A stretch of 64,000 nt of DNA from Rhizobium sp. FY34 (GCF_005222845.1 NZ_STFZ01000014.1:337517-401516); one strand, 5' to 3'; positions 1-9,530 are shown, counted from the stretch's first letter. Translations and numbers: made by a program. The notes: generated from the letters alone by a model not told the origin.

Positions 1-267
1 ATCTATGCAGTCCAGGGCTTTGATGCCGCAGCATTGTTGGATGTGGGCCTCACGGCCACCAAGGGCGACAGTGCCGCTCGTGATGCAATGTTTGCCGTAA
101 TGGGCAGCGCCAAGCTGGATAGCCCGCGCGGACCGCTGGCTTTCTCCGCCGCGCATAACCCGATCCAGGATATCTACCTGCGGGAAGTGCGACAGGGCAA
201 AAACACACTGGTTTCCGTGGCCAGCAAGGGTGTGGCCGATCCGGCCCGTGGCTGCAAGATGACCTGA
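1..267 (+). CDS. HAAT-type ABC transporter substrate-binding protein, C-terminal part
   Basis: The first base lies inside this gene, so only the last 88 or so residues are visible, with the stop at 265-267. The tail (QGFDAA, GPLAFSAAHNPIQDIYLREV) matches the C-terminal lobe of Leu/Ile/Val-family periplasmic binding proteins, where a GP..F...HNP.QD.Y.REV stretch is typical. A livH-type permease follows at once, so this is the binding protein of the LivHMGF system encoded by the next four genes. The ligand cannot be read from the fragment. Neighbouring oxidative genes suggest an aromatic or other organic acid, alcohol or aldehyde rather than a true branched-chain amino acid (inference). Confidence 0.85.
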   Translation: MYAVQGFDAAALLDVGLTATKGDSAARDAMFAVMGSAKLDSPRGPLAFSAAHNPIQDIYLREVRQGKNTLVSVASKGVADPARGCKMT

Positions 268-323
268 TGCTGCCGGCGGGGCATTCCGGTGCCCCGCCTA
301 TCCCCAACCTTCCGGAGATGTTC

Positions 324-1196
324 ATGGATATCGCCACCTTCGCCATCCAGCTGTTGAATGCCGTGCAGTATGGGCTCGTGCTGTTTCTAGTCGCCAGCGG
401 GTTGACCCTCGTTTTCGGCATCCTCGGGGTCATCAATCTCGCCCATGGTGCCTTCTACATGCTGGGCGCTTATTTCGCCTGGTGGTTTACGCTTGCCACG
501 GGAAATCTGTTCATCGGCATCGTTGCGGCCTTCGTCGTCAGTTTTCTTCTGGGCCTGCTGCTCGAAAGCCTGTTCATCAAGCGCCTCTATGGGCGCGATC
601 ACCTGTCGCAGGTCTTGCTCAGCTTCGGCCTGATCCTGGTGCTCGACAAGCTGCGTCAGATCGTCTTCGGCCGCGATGTGTATTCGGTTCCTTTGCCGGA
701 ATGGCTGTCCGGGTCGATCCAGCTGACCGATCTCCAGTCCTACCCGCATTACCGGGTCGCGCTCATCGGTTTCTGTCTGCTGGTGGCAGCTGCCATCTTC
801 TTCGTTATCAACCGCACGCGCATCGGCATGATCGTCCGTGCCGGAGCGGAGAACCGTGACATGACGCGGGCGCTTGGGATTCCCTTCGACAGGGTGAACC
901 GGCTGGTATTTGCCGTGGGCATCGCGCTGGCGGCGCTTGCCGGCGCCGTCATTGCACCGGTGTCCACCGTCTTTCCAGGCATGGGTGACAGCATGCTGAT
1001 CCTCTCTTTCGTAGTGGTTGTGCTGGGGGGCGTGGGCTCCGTGCCCGGTGCGGCCATCGGCGCGCTGCTGATCGGCCTTATCGACACATTCGGGAAAGTC
1101 TTCCTGCCGGAATTCGCCGGTGTCCTCATCTATCTGCTCATGGCACTGGTGCTGCTCTGGCGGCCCACCGGCATCATGGGCAAACGGGAGATCTGA
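324..1196 (+). CDS. livH: Branched-chain-amino-acid-type ABC transporter permease (LivH family)
   Basis: This is a 290-residue inner-membrane permease of the LivH family, forming half of the membrane channel of a HAAT importer. Hydrophobic segments run throughout, and the conserved GLTLVFGILGVINLAHGAFYMLGAY block sits near residues 25-50. The loop that contacts the ATPase (GMIVRAGAENRDMTRALGI) is near residue 185. The open frame extends upstream to 267, but ATG 324 has a GGAG motif 6 bases before it and fits the family N-terminus, so it is preferred. It is followed after 2 bases by livM. The operon order is SBP-livH-livM-livG-livF. Confidence 0.93.
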   Translation: MDIATFAIQLLNAVQYGLVLFLVASGLTLVFGILGVINLAHGAFYMLGAYFAWWFTLATGNLFIGIVAAFVVSFLLGLLLESLFIKRLYGRDHLSQVLLSFGLILVLDKLRQIVFGRDVYSVPLPEWLSGSIQLTDLQSYPHYRVALIGFCLLVAAAIFFVINRTRIGMIVRAGAENRDMTRALGIPFDRVNRLVFAVGIALAALAGAVIAPVSTVFPGMGDSMLILSFVVVVLGGVGSVPGAAIGALLIGLIDTFGKVFLPEFAGVLIYLLMALVLLWRPTGIMGKREI

Positions 1197-1198
1197 TC

Positions 1199-2206
1199 AT
1201 GACGCCCTTGTTTTCGAGGAGCAGCGCGCCGATGGCAGCCATGTTTGCTACGGCTCTGTTCCTGCCTTTGGTGGTCGGTGACTACTATCTGCAGTTCGCC
1301 GCCAAGGTGATGCTGCTCGGCATTCTCGCAATGTCGCTCAACCTGAATGTCGGCTTTGGCGGCATGGTCAGCCTCTGTCATGCGGCCTTCTTCGGCCTGG
1401 CGGGCTACGTACTCGTCCTGGTGACCCCGGAATACGAGGCGCCGAACCTTGTCTGGACGCTGTTGGTCGCGCTTGCCGTGGTTGCCCTGGTGGCGGCTGT
1501 CATTGGTGCGCTTTCGCTACGCACCCGCGGCATCTACTTCATCATGGTGACGCTCGCCTTCGGGGAAATGCTGTATTTCCTGTTTCACGACACCTCGATC
1601 GGCGGTGGTTCGGACGGGATCTTCCTTTATGTAAAGCCTCTGCTGACGCTAGGCGGCCTTTCCATCGACCTGGAGAACCCGCTCACCTTCTACATGGTGG
1701 CACTCGTCTGTTGCGCCTTGTCCTGGGCGTTGATCACCCACCTGCTTGCAAGTCCTTTCGGAGATTCGCTGACGGCTGCCCGTGACAATGAAAGGCGGGC
1801 CATGTCACTCGGCATTCCGGTGTTTGCCGTCCGCCTCGTCGCCTTCATCGTCTCGGCGGTGATGGCGGGGCTTGCCGGTTACCTGTCCGCTGCGCAGTTC
1901 GGCTTCGTCGCCCCGCAGATGCTGGGATGGCACATGTCCGCCGTTGCGCTGGTCATGGTGGTTCTCGGTGGTACCCGCAAGGTCGCCGGGCCGCTCTTCG
2001 GTGCCGTCGTCCTCGTCGTGCTTGAGGACATTCTGAAGATCTATCTCGGCGAGCAATGGAAGCTGGTCTACGGCGGCGTGATCGTGGCGCTCGTCCTGTT
2101 CCTGCCGGGCGGTCTGCAGGACATCCTGCGCTTGACCTTGCCGCAGGGCTGGTTTCGCCGGACGGCGCCTGTGACGCAACCGATTGTCGTGGGAGGCAAG
2201 CAATGA
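1199..2206 (+). CDS. livM: Branched-chain-amino-acid-type ABC transporter permease (LivM family)
   Basis: This 335-residue polytopic membrane protein is the second permease of the HAAT importer. It carries the LivM hallmark LNLNVGFGGMVSLCHAAFFG near residue 42 and the cytoplasmic coupling loop SPFGDSLTAARDNERRAMSLGI near residue 180. It starts 2 bases after livH, and its stop overlaps the livG start in an ATGA junction, so translation is probably coupled. Length is normal for the family. Substrate unknown. Confidence 0.93.
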   Translation: MTPLFSRSSAPMAAMFATALFLPLVVGDYYLQFAAKVMLLGILAMSLNLNVGFGGMVSLCHAAFFGLAGYVLVLVTPEYEAPNLVWTLLVALAVVALVAAVIGALSLRTRGIYFIMVTLAFGEMLYFLFHDTSIGGGSDGIFLYVKPLLTLGGLSIDLENPLTFYMVALVCCALSWALITHLLASPFGDSLTAARDNERRAMSLGIPVFAVRLVAFIVSAVMAGLAGYLSAAQFGFVAPQMLGWHMSAVALVMVVLGGTRKVAGPLFGAVVLVVLEDILKIYLGEQWKLVYGGVIVALVLFLPGGLQDILRLTLPQGWFRRTAPVTQPIVVGGKQ

Positions 2207-2961
2207 CTAAGGATCTGCTCGTTGTCGAGGGACTGAGCAAACGCTTCGGCGGTCTGCTTGCCGTCTCTGACGTTTCACTTCGCCTGCGTCAAGGCGAAAT
2301 ACACGCCGTCATCGGACCCAACGGGGCCGGTAAGTCGTCGCTGATCAACCTGTTGTCGGGCGATCTTTCGGTGAGTGCCGGACGCGTTCTTCTTGAGGGC
2401 AAGGACGTGACAGGAGAGGCGCCCCATCGCCGCTGCCGTGCAGGCATCGGGCGCTCTTATCAGAAGACGACGATCTTCCATGAGCGCACCGTTCTTGACA
2501 ATGTTCGCCTCGCTGCACAGAGCGCAAGGCACAACACGCTCGCGATGCGTCGTGTCAGGTCGGTCGAGATGGAGACGGAGGCCGCGGCACTGGCTGCCCT
2601 TCAAGAGACGGGTCTGGCGGATCGGGCCACGACTGTTGCGCGCCAGATGAGCCATGGCGAGCAACGCCAGCTGGAGGTGGCGATGGTGCTTGCGACGAAG
2701 CCCAAAGTGCTGCTTCTCGATGAGCCTCTGGCCGGTATGGGGCATTCCGAGGCCAAGCGTATGGCGGAGGTCATCCGCGGACTGGCCGTTGGCCGGGGCA
2801 TTCTGCTCGTCGAGCATGACATGGACATCGTTTTCGCCATCGCCGACAGGCTGACCGTCATGGCGGACGGGCAGGTGATCGCATCCGGTGCGGTCGAAGA
2901 GGTGCGCCGCAATGCCAAGGTGCGCGCCGCCTATCTGGGAGAAACGGAGGACGGCGCATGA
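2203..2961 (+). CDS. livG: ABC transporter ATP-binding protein (LivG family)
   Basis: This 252-residue ATPase powers the LivHM channel. Walker A (GPNGAGKSS) is at about residues 38-46 and Walker B (VLLLDEP) at about 169-175. The signature motif reads MSHGEQRQLE instead of LSGGQ, as is usual in LivG. The frame is open from 2056, but ATG 2203 overlaps the livM stop and starts a normal LivG N-terminus (MTKDLLVVEGLSKRFGG), with GGGAGG upstream at 2190-2195. The C-terminus overlaps livF by 4 bases. Confidence 0.93.
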   Translation: MTKDLLVVEGLSKRFGGLLAVSDVSLRLRQGEIHAVIGPNGAGKSSLINLLSGDLSVSAGRVLLEGKDVTGEAPHRRCRAGIGRSYQKTTIFHERTVLDNVRLAAQSARHNTLAMRRVRSVEMETEAAALAALQETGLADRATTVARQMSHGEQRQLEVAMVLATKPKVLLLDEPLAGMGHSEAKRMAEVIRGLAVGRGILLVEHDMDIVFAIADRLTVMADGQVIASGAVEEVRRNAKVRAAYLGETEDGA

Positions 2962-3668
2962 CACTCCTGACAGTCGAGGGGCTGCAAGGCTTTTATGGTG
3001 CAAGCCAGGTGCTGCATGGGATCGACCTGCAGATCAGTCCGGGCGAGCAGATCGCTCTTCTCGGTCGAAATGGCATGGGCAAGACCTCATTCCTGCGGTC
3101 GCTTGTGGGCGCCTTGCCGAAATTGGCGGGAGAGGTCGCACTCAACGGCAAGAGCATCCGTGGGCGATTGCCGGAGCATATCGCGCAGGCGGGCGTTGCC
3201 ATTGTTCCGGAAGGGCGGGGCGTTTTCGGCTCGCTTTCGGTGATCGAAAATCTCGTCATGGCAGCGCGGCCGAGTCCGACGGGCAAATGTCAATGGACGT
3301 TGGACCGGGTTCTTTCCGTCTTTCCGAGGCTCGCGCAGCGGCGGGGGCATGGCGGTCATCAATTGTCCGGCGGCGAGCAGCAGATGCTGACGATCGGTCG
3401 CGCTTTGATGACAAATCCTGACCTTCTGCTCATCGACGAAGCAACCGAAGGCCTTGCTCCGCTGGTTGCCCAGGAAATCTGGAAGACGCTGGGGATCATC
3501 CGATCCGAAGGGATCGCGACGATCGTTGTCGACAAGGATGTGAAGAACCTCAGCCAGGTCGCCGATCGGATGGTCATCATGTCCAAGGGTAAGCTGGTGT
3601 TTACGGGAACACCGGTGGAACTTGCCGGACAGGGAGACCTGCTGGAGCGGCACTTGGGGGTTCAGTGA
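2958..3668 (+). CDS. livF: ABC transporter ATP-binding protein (LivF family)
   Basis: This 236-residue second ATPase of the importer would pair with LivG. The P-loop reads GRNGMGKTS near residue 36, a mild variant of the usual GRNGAGKTT. The signature is LSGGEQQML and the Walker B region is LLLIDEATEGLAP, as in LivF proteins. The start overlaps the livG stop (ATGA), and its stop overlaps the next gene, so the hydrolase behind it is probably on the same transcript. Confidence 0.92.
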   Translation: MTLLTVEGLQGFYGASQVLHGIDLQISPGEQIALLGRNGMGKTSFLRSLVGALPKLAGEVALNGKSIRGRLPEHIAQAGVAIVPEGRGVFGSLSVIENLVMAARPSPTGKCQWTLDRVLSVFPRLAQRRGHGGHQLSGGEQQMLTIGRALMTNPDLLLIDEATEGLAPLVAQEIWKTLGIIRSEGIATIVVDKDVKNLSQVADRMVIMSKGKLVFTGTPVELAGQGDLLERHLGVQ

Positions 3669-4450
3669 TGCCGTTTCTGACTGCATCCGGCCTAGCGCTG
3701 CATTACCGGATCGGCGGGCGAGCCGGCAAACCTCGGATCGCCTTCACGAACTCGCTCGGGTCCGACATGCGCATCTGGGGTGCGGTCGAGCAGATCCTGC
3801 GCGATGATTTCGAGATGGTGTTTTTCGACCAACGTGGCCATGGCCTCTCGCAAAATGTTGTCGGTCCCTACACACTTGACGATCTCTCCGGCGATCTGCT
3901 GGCGTTGCTGGAGGCGCTCGGTTGGGAAAGGACAGCACTTTGCGGCGTCTCGGTTGGCGGCCTCATTGCCATGGATGCGGCGCTGAAAGATGCCGGGCGC
4001 TTCTCGCATCTTATGCTCTTCGATACGGCGCCCAGGATTGGCAACACCGACCTCTGGGCAGCCCGCATCGCGACTGTCGAGGCAAACGGACTTGAGGCGC
4101 ATGCCGACAGCTTCCTCGCCCGCTGGTTCCCCACGTCGTTTGCCCAGACCCAGCCGGAGGCTTGGCAGGGCTGGAAGCGGATGCTCGAGGCGACGCCGAA
4201 GGAGGGCTATATCGCCACATGCGCGGCGTTGCGTGACGCAGACCTGACGGCATCGGTCCACCGACTTGATCTGCCCGTGATGCTGCTGGCTGGCACGGAT
4301 GATGTTTCAACGCCGCCTTCGCTGGTGCGGCAAGCGACCGATCGCATCGCGGGCAGCCGCTTCGTGCCGATCCTGGGCGCCGGTCATCTTCCGATGATCG
4401 ATGCGGGTGATGAGGTCGCGAGCGAGATCCGGCGCTTTCTGGGAGGATAA
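3668..4450 (+). CDS. Alpha/beta hydrolase, 3-oxoadipate enol-lactonase (PcaD)-like
   Basis: This 260-residue cytoplasmic alpha/beta-hydrolase has nucleophile elbow GVSVGG (Ser95), an acid in GTDDVSTPP and His in GAGHLP. The domain order and the N-terminal LHYRIGG...NSLGSDMRIW pattern resemble PcaD enol-lactonases, but no other beta-ketoadipate gene lies nearby, so another ester or lactone may be the substrate. GTG 3665 or ATG 3668 could start it. ATG shares its A with the livF stop codon. Its place at the end of the transporter operon suggests it acts on the imported compound or a product of it. Confidence 0.8.
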   Translation: MPFLTASGLALHYRIGGRAGKPRIAFTNSLGSDMRIWGAVEQILRDDFEMVFFDQRGHGLSQNVVGPYTLDDLSGDLLALLEALGWERTALCGVSVGGLIAMDAALKDAGRFSHLMLFDTAPRIGNTDLWAARIATVEANGLEAHADSFLARWFPTSFAQTQPEAWQGWKRMLEATPKEGYIATCAALRDADLTASVHRLDLPVMLLAGTDDVSTPPSLVRQATDRIAGSRFVPILGAGHLPMIDAGDEVASEIRRFLGG

Positions 4451-4572
4451 ACGTCGACGGCTGCATGGCTACAGGCACGGGATCCTATCGCCCTGTGTCG
4501 ATGCGCCGGTCATCACGATGTTCGCAAGAGCCTTGACTGCATAACTGGCATCCGTCTGACAGGGAGGAGACG

Positions 4573-5508
4573 ATGGAGGCATATCCCAATCACTTGCATG
4601 AGCGGTCATCCGATCATGTCGAGAAACTGATCGAATACCGAACTGCCCATTACGCCGCATTTTCTGAGGCGGCGAGCTATTTCACCAACACGCCCGCCCG
4701 CGTGACATTTCGATTTTCCAATCCCATCATCTGCGACCTGAGAGGCGGCACGAAGATCATGCGCGTTGGCGGCAGTGATGCCTTCGAGTTCTTCACCGGA
4801 GATGTAATGTTCGTGCCGCCGGGGCTCGAGATTGATGTCGATCTCGGTCTGGCAAGCCAGATCTCGCCCATCCAATGCAACTGCTTCGAGATCGAAACAG
4901 GTCGCCTTGAGGGTATCCTTGGTCGGTTGAACGAGAGGATGACCAGAGCCGGACATCGCACGGCTGCCGCACTCGACTGGTCGACCTTTGCGGTCCTGCG
5001 CGGCGAAGAAGCCGAGCATCTGCAATTGACAAGCCTGATGCACCTCTTCTGCGGCGAGAGAGACGTCTTTGCCGATCTGAGGATCGATACCAGGCTCGAC
5101 GATGCGATCCTGAGGCTGATGCAGAGCCGCAGCAGCCAGCTTCTGGTGCTCGATCACTCGATCGAAGACACAGGTATCCGCGCCGCAGCGCATCTCATTC
5201 GGGAGAACCTCGGCCGCCATGTCTCGACGGTTGAACTCGCCCGTGTTGCGGTCACGTCGGAAGCGACGCTGCATCGCCAGTTCCGCAAATTCTTCGGTAC
5301 GACGCCTGCACGCTTCGCCAATCGGCTGAGGATGACGGAAGCAAAGCGCCGGCTTCGTCAGTCGCGGGACCCGATCGAGGTGCTGGCCTTCGAACTCGGC
5401 TTCTCGGATGCCAGCCACTTCAGTCGCGAATTTCGAAAGACGACGGGGGACAGCCCGGCGGAGTATCGCAAGCGGCGCCGGCAGCCGGCGAACATGCTCG
5501 ATTGGTAG
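4573..5508 (+). CDS. AraC-family transcriptional regulator
   Basis: This 311-residue protein has an N-terminal cupin-like sensing region (about residues 20-130, including FFTGDVMFVPPGLEID) and a C-terminal pair of helix-turn-helix motifs. The C-terminus reads TVELARVAVTSEATLHRQFRKFFGTTPARF and then ELGFSDASHFSREFRKTTGDSPAEYR. AGGGAGGAG sits just upstream of ATG 4573. It lies between the transporter/hydrolase operon and the aldehyde dehydrogenase and GMC genes, all on the same strand. It is therefore the likely activator of the flanking genes, responding to the imported compound (inference). Confidence 0.88.
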   Translation: MEAYPNHLHERSSDHVEKLIEYRTAHYAAFSEAASYFTNTPARVTFRFSNPIICDLRGGTKIMRVGGSDAFEFFTGDVMFVPPGLEIDVDLGLASQISPIQCNCFEIETGRLEGILGRLNERMTRAGHRTAAALDWSTFAVLRGEEAEHLQLTSLMHLFCGERDVFADLRIDTRLDDAILRLMQSRSSQLLVLDHSIEDTGIRAAAHLIRENLGRHVSTVELARVAVTSEATLHRQFRKFFGTTPARFANRLRMTEAKRRLRQSRDPIEVLAFELGFSDASHFSREFRKTTGDSPAEYRKRRRQPANMLDW

Positions 5509-5595
5509 TCTGGTGCCGGAATCTGCGAGTCCTGTTCATGGTTCACGCGGCCTAAATCAGTTTTCCTTGCCTCCAGTGTTTCTGGGAGGAAAACA

Positions 5596-7089
5596 ATGCT
5601 GGAACGTATCAAAACATCCGAAAACGAGGCTGGCCTCGTCCATGAAATGCATATCGGTGGCAGCTGGCGTGCTGCCGCAGGCGGTGCGACATTTGAGAGC
5701 TGCAATCCGAGTGATGGCAGCGTGGTTGCCCATGTGCCCGATGCCCGGCAGGCCGATGTCGATGCGGCAATCGAAGCAGCCGCTGCCGCGCAAGCCGGCT
5801 GGGCAGCACTTCCACCGGCAGCGCGGGCGGGCCTGTTTCATCGCGCAGCATCGCTGTTCGTCGAGCGACAGCAGGATTTTGTCGAAATGTTGATTGCCGA
5901 AACCGGCTCGGGTTTCGGCAAGGCGATGTTCGAATGCTCTCTCGTGCCCCTGGCGCTTGCCGAGGCTGCCGGGCTGACCACCCGCGAGATCGGAGAGATC
6001 TATCCGAGCCAGGTGCCGGGCAAGATCAATCGCACCATGCGCGCGCCGGCCGGGGTGGTTGGTGTCGTCAGCCCGTGGAATTTCCCGCTCTATCTGTCGC
6101 TGCGCGGTTTCATCTATGCGCTGGCGCTTGGCAATACGGCGGTCCTCAAACCATCGGAGGACAGCCCTGTTGTCGGTGGCCTGATGTTGGCCAGGCTCTT
6201 TGCCGATGCGGGCTTTCCGTCCGGCGTCTTCAACGTCATTACCACATCCCGCGATGGTGCGGCGATGGTCGGGGACAGCTTCGTGAAGGACAGCCGCATT
6301 GCTGTCATCAGCTTCACCGGATCCACCCGCGTCGGGCAGTTGCTGGCAACCGCCTGTGCCCAGGTCTTCAAGCCAATCATCCTGGAACTGGGCGGCAAGA
6401 ACCCGATGATCATCCTTGATGACGCTGATCTCGACCGTGCCACCGATCTCGCCTTCTTCGGCTCCTTCCTGCATCAGGGCCAGATCTGCATGTCCTGCGA
6501 CAAGATCCTGGTGGCCCGCAGTATCCATGACCGCTTCGTCGAGAAGCTGGTGGCGAAGACCGTCCATTTCGTGCCCACCAATCCGCAGGAACAGACCTGC
6601 GTCATCGGACCAATCATTAACGAGCGGCAGCTGCGCCGGATCGAAGGTCTCGTCGAGCAGGCGGTGAAGGATGGTGCAAGGCTTCACTGCGGCGGCAAGG
6701 CCGAGGGTCGCTACTACACGGCAACCGTGCTGACGGATGTGACGCGGTCCATGGGTGTCTGGACCGACGAGATCTTCGGACCCGTGACGACGGTGACCCC
6801 TTTCGACAGCGAGGAAGAGGCGATCGCGCTGGCGAACGATACACCTTACGGGCTGTCGGCTTCGGTCATCACCGGCGACGTGCTGCGCGGCGAGCTGCTG
6901 GCCGAGCGCATCCATGCCGGCATGGTCCATGTCAATGATTCCACGGTGCATGACGAGCCGCATTGCCCGTTTTCCGGGCTCGGCGCATCCGGTGGCGGCG
7001 GCAAATGGGGGCCGAAGGGCGCAATCGAAGCCTTCACGACCCAACGCTGGATTTCGACGCAGCGTCAGGCGCATCGCCTGCCGTTCTGA
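5596..7089 (+). CDS. NAD(P)-dependent aldehyde dehydrogenase, benzaldehyde dehydrogenase-like
   Basis: This 497-residue protein is a full-length aldehyde dehydrogenase. The general base Glu264 is in LELGGKNP and the nucleophile Cys298 in GQICMSCDK. The Rossmann region carries SFTGSTRVGQ, and PWNFPLYLSLRG and EIFGPVTTV are also typical. The -ICMSCDKILV- context and VSPWNFPL resemble benzaldehyde/vanillin-type enzymes rather than betaine aldehyde dehydrogenases, but the substrate is not certain. GGGAGGAAA precedes ATG 5596. It is followed after 64 bases by a Tat-exported alcohol oxidase-type enzyme, giving a plausible alcohol-aldehyde-acid route. Confidence 0.9.
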   Translation: MLERIKTSENEAGLVHEMHIGGSWRAAAGGATFESCNPSDGSVVAHVPDARQADVDAAIEAAAAAQAGWAALPPAARAGLFHRAASLFVERQQDFVEMLIAETGSGFGKAMFECSLVPLALAEAAGLTTREIGEIYPSQVPGKINRTMRAPAGVVGVVSPWNFPLYLSLRGFIYALALGNTAVLKPSEDSPVVGGLMLARLFADAGFPSGVFNVITTSRDGAAMVGDSFVKDSRIAVISFTGSTRVGQLLATACAQVFKPIILELGGKNPMIILDDADLDRATDLAFFGSFLHQGQICMSCDKILVARSIHDRFVEKLVAKTVHFVPTNPQEQTCVIGPIINERQLRRIEGLVEQAVKDGARLHCGGKAEGRYYTATVLTDVTRSMGVWTDEIFGPVTTVTPFDSEEEAIALANDTPYGLSASVITGDVLRGELLAERIHAGMVHVNDSTVHDEPHCPFSGLGASGGGGKWGPKGAIEAFTTQRWISTQRQAHRLPF

Positions 7090-7153
7090 GGGGCATGGGT
7101 CCGGTGGAGGAGGAACCCCGGACCGCAACAACACGCGCTCTGGGAGGAGCATC

Positions 7154-8890
7154 ATGCGATTTTTTTCAAACGCGCTCGACAAGGGCGACAGACTGATGGC
7201 GTTGCAGGCCGGCCTCGTTCATGGCCGGATCGGGCGGCGCGACTTCATAAAGATGGCCGTGGCCACCGGCGCGACGCTCGCCACGGCCGAAGCATGGGCA
7301 CAAAGCCTGGGAGATGCCGCCATCACCCAGCGCTACAATGCGCAGAAACTGGCCTCCAGCTACGATTACATCGTGGTCGGCTCGGGCTCGGGCGGCGCAG
7401 TTGTGGCGGGCCGGCTTGCGGCGGAGACAGAGGCGAGCGTTCTGGTGCTCGAAGCTGGCGGAACCGACCAGCTGGATGCCGTTCTCAACCCGCTCATGTG
7501 GCCAATAAATATCCGTTCCGAGCGTGACTGGGGGTACAGTGCCGAACCTTCGGCGAAGGTCAACGGGCGCTCGCTCATCCTGCCGATGGGCAAGGTGATC
7601 GGCGGAGGCTCGTCGATCAATGTCATGATCTGGGCGCGCGGCCACAAGAACGATTTCGATTTCTGGGCTTCGGAAACAGGCGACAAGGCCTGGGCCTACG
7701 AGAATGTCCTGAACATCTACCGTCGGATCGAGGACTGGCATGGCCCGCAAGATGCCAGCCGTCGCGGCACAGGCGGACGGCTCTACGTCAGCGAAGTCCA
7801 GGATCCCAATCCGATTGCTCCAGCCTTTCTGAAAGCCTGCGAAAGCGTCGGTATTCCCGCCTATGCCGACATGAACGGCGAGATGATGGAGGGCAAGGGC
7901 GGTGCAGCACTCGCCAATGTCCGTATCAAGGATGGCATGCGGCGCAACCTGCCTTCCGACTATCTGTGGGAGACCCTGAAGCGGCCCAATATCACGCTGC
8001 TGACCGGTGCCGTCGTGCATCGTTTGACCCTGGATGGAACCAGGGTGACCGGCCTCACCTTCGAAAAGGACGGTGTGATGCATACGGTCACCGCCGGCGA
8101 GCGCGTCGTGCTTTCGGCGGGAGCCATCAACACGCCGAAGATCCTGATGCAGTCGGGGATCGGCCCTGCCGCACATCTAAAGGAGGCGGGCGTTGCGGTT
8201 GTCCATGATCTTCCCGGTGTCGGTCAGAACTTCCAGGATCATATCCTGGCCGCCGGCTGCATCTGGGAATACAACACGCTCTTGCCGCCGAAGAACTCGG
8301 CCGCCGAGGCGACCTTCTTCTGGAAGTCGGCTTCCAGTCTCGATACGCCTGATCTTCAACCCTTCCAGATCGAGGTGCCGTTCGTATCGGAGGTGACCGG
8401 TCCGGCTTTCAATCCGCCGGCAGGCTCATGGACGATCGCCCCTGGTCTGGTGCGGCCGAAATCACGCGGTGAGGTTCGCCTGACGGGTGCCGACCCCAAG
8501 GATCCGGTCAAGATCGACGGCGGGTTCCTCAAGGAGGAAGCGGACATGAAGGCGCTTTTGACCTGCATCGAGCTGTGTCGGGAAATCGGCAACTCGGCGG
8601 TCATGAAAGAGTTCGTCAAGCGCGAGATCATGCCCGGCCCGCTGGCTGGCGAAGATCTCAGAGACTTCGTGCGTAACGCGGCAGGGACGTATTTCCACGA
8701 AAGCTGCACCTGCAAGATGGGCAAGGATGCGCTTTCGGTCGTAGACGGCAACCTGTCGGTTTATGGGGTCGAGGGCCTTTCCATCGCCGATGCCTCGGTC
8801 ATGCCGCGGGTGTCGACGGGCAATACCATGGCTTCGACCGTCATCATCGGCGAGCGTATGGCCGACATCCTTCTCGGCGAGGCGGGATAG
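7154..8890 (+). CDS. Tat-exported GMC-family FAD oxidoreductase (alcohol/choline dehydrogenase-like)
   Basis: This 578-residue flavoprotein of the glucose-methanol-choline family carries an N-terminal Tat signal (GRRDFIKMAVATGAT, about residues 26-40), so it should fold in the cytoplasm and act in the periplasm. FAD-binding YIVVGSGSGGAVVAGRL lies near residue 72. The active-site pair is His515 (YFHESCTCKMG) and Asn557 (STGNTMAST), the His/Asn combination common in the family. The frame is open from 6914, but ATG 7154 follows GGGAGGAG and starts the signal peptide. It probably oxidises an alcohol whose aldehyde goes to the upstream dehydrogenase. The electron acceptor is not visible. Confidence 0.88.
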   Translation: MRFFSNALDKGDRLMALQAGLVHGRIGRRDFIKMAVATGATLATAEAWAQSLGDAAITQRYNAQKLASSYDYIVVGSGSGGAVVAGRLAAETEASVLVLEAGGTDQLDAVLNPLMWPINIRSERDWGYSAEPSAKVNGRSLILPMGKVIGGGSSINVMIWARGHKNDFDFWASETGDKAWAYENVLNIYRRIEDWHGPQDASRRGTGGRLYVSEVQDPNPIAPAFLKACESVGIPAYADMNGEMMEGKGGAALANVRIKDGMRRNLPSDYLWETLKRPNITLLTGAVVHRLTLDGTRVTGLTFEKDGVMHTVTAGERVVLSAGAINTPKILMQSGIGPAAHLKEAGVAVVHDLPGVGQNFQDHILAAGCIWEYNTLLPPKNSAAEATFFWKSASSLDTPDLQPFQIEVPFVSEVTGPAFNPPAGSWTIAPGLVRPKSRGEVRLTGADPKDPVKIDGGFLKEEADMKALLTCIELCREIGNSAVMKEFVKREIMPGPLAGEDLRDFVRNAAGTYFHESCTCKMGKDALSVVDGNLSVYGVEGLSIADASVMPRVSTGNTMASTVIIGERMADILLGEAG

Positions 8891-9056
8891 TGGGCCCAAG
8901 CTCCTAGCCGAGGACCATCTTCGACAACCCGGTCCGCCATGGAGGTGGGCCGGTTTGTCCAGTCTATCACTACTTTGGCAGAAGTGATTTTTCGCTTCGA
9001 AAGCGCTGTTGACAGTGCGGACATCGGATCTGTGCTGTCGGTATAGCAAGCACATT

Positions 9057-9371
9057 GATCACGGCCGCCAGCACTTTCAATGTCGCATCGACACGCAAGT
9101 TGGACAGGTAATATTTGCGCGCGTCGTTCGATCGCCATTCGCCAACCAACGAGGCTTCCTCGCCGGCCATGTGCTGCTGTCCCTTGTCATAGATGCGCTG
9201 CGGCGTGCCATCGGCGATCCGGATGCGCAATGCGGCAAAGCGTGCCGTGAGGCGACCTTTTGTGCCGCGGCGCCAACTGACTTTTGCCAACATCGTTTCG
9301 GCGGCAACCGAAAGGGTGTCGGGGAACGAATGCTTGCGAGGACGGCCATGGCCGGAGACGGGAAGGATCAA
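9057..9371 (-). pseudogene. Remnant of an IS701-like (IS4-superfamily) DDE transposase
   Basis: On the minus strand the reading GRGTKGRL-type segment (WRRGTKGRLTARFAALR), then DKGQQHMAGEEASLVGEW and ARKYYLSNLRVDATLKVLAA, matches the central-to-late part of IS701-family transposases. The usual continuation (ARW.CEQ.H..LKEELGLDHFEGRSW) is missing and the frame runs into unrelated sequence. Only about 105 homologous codons remain, with no start codon of their own and no visible terminal repeats. This is a decayed fragment, not a working element. Confidence 0.75.
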
Positions 9372-9530
9372 TCCGACTGTCCCGGATCACCGCCCATGAG
9401 ACAGATTTGGTTTAATTGAGAAGAGAGGATTTTAGGCTCATCGTAGCTCATTCAAGGGAAGCGAAGATGAGACAATGAGGCGGAAAAGAAAACGATCCGG
9501 TGAATCGTTTTCCCGCCGAATGCCGGGCCG

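Noticed and set aside
5557-7182. 541-codon minus-strand open frame
   Set aside because: It is the exact antisense of the aldehyde dehydrogenase, which has clear catalytic motifs. Its own translation has no family resemblance. Long antisense frames are expected in GC-rich DNA.
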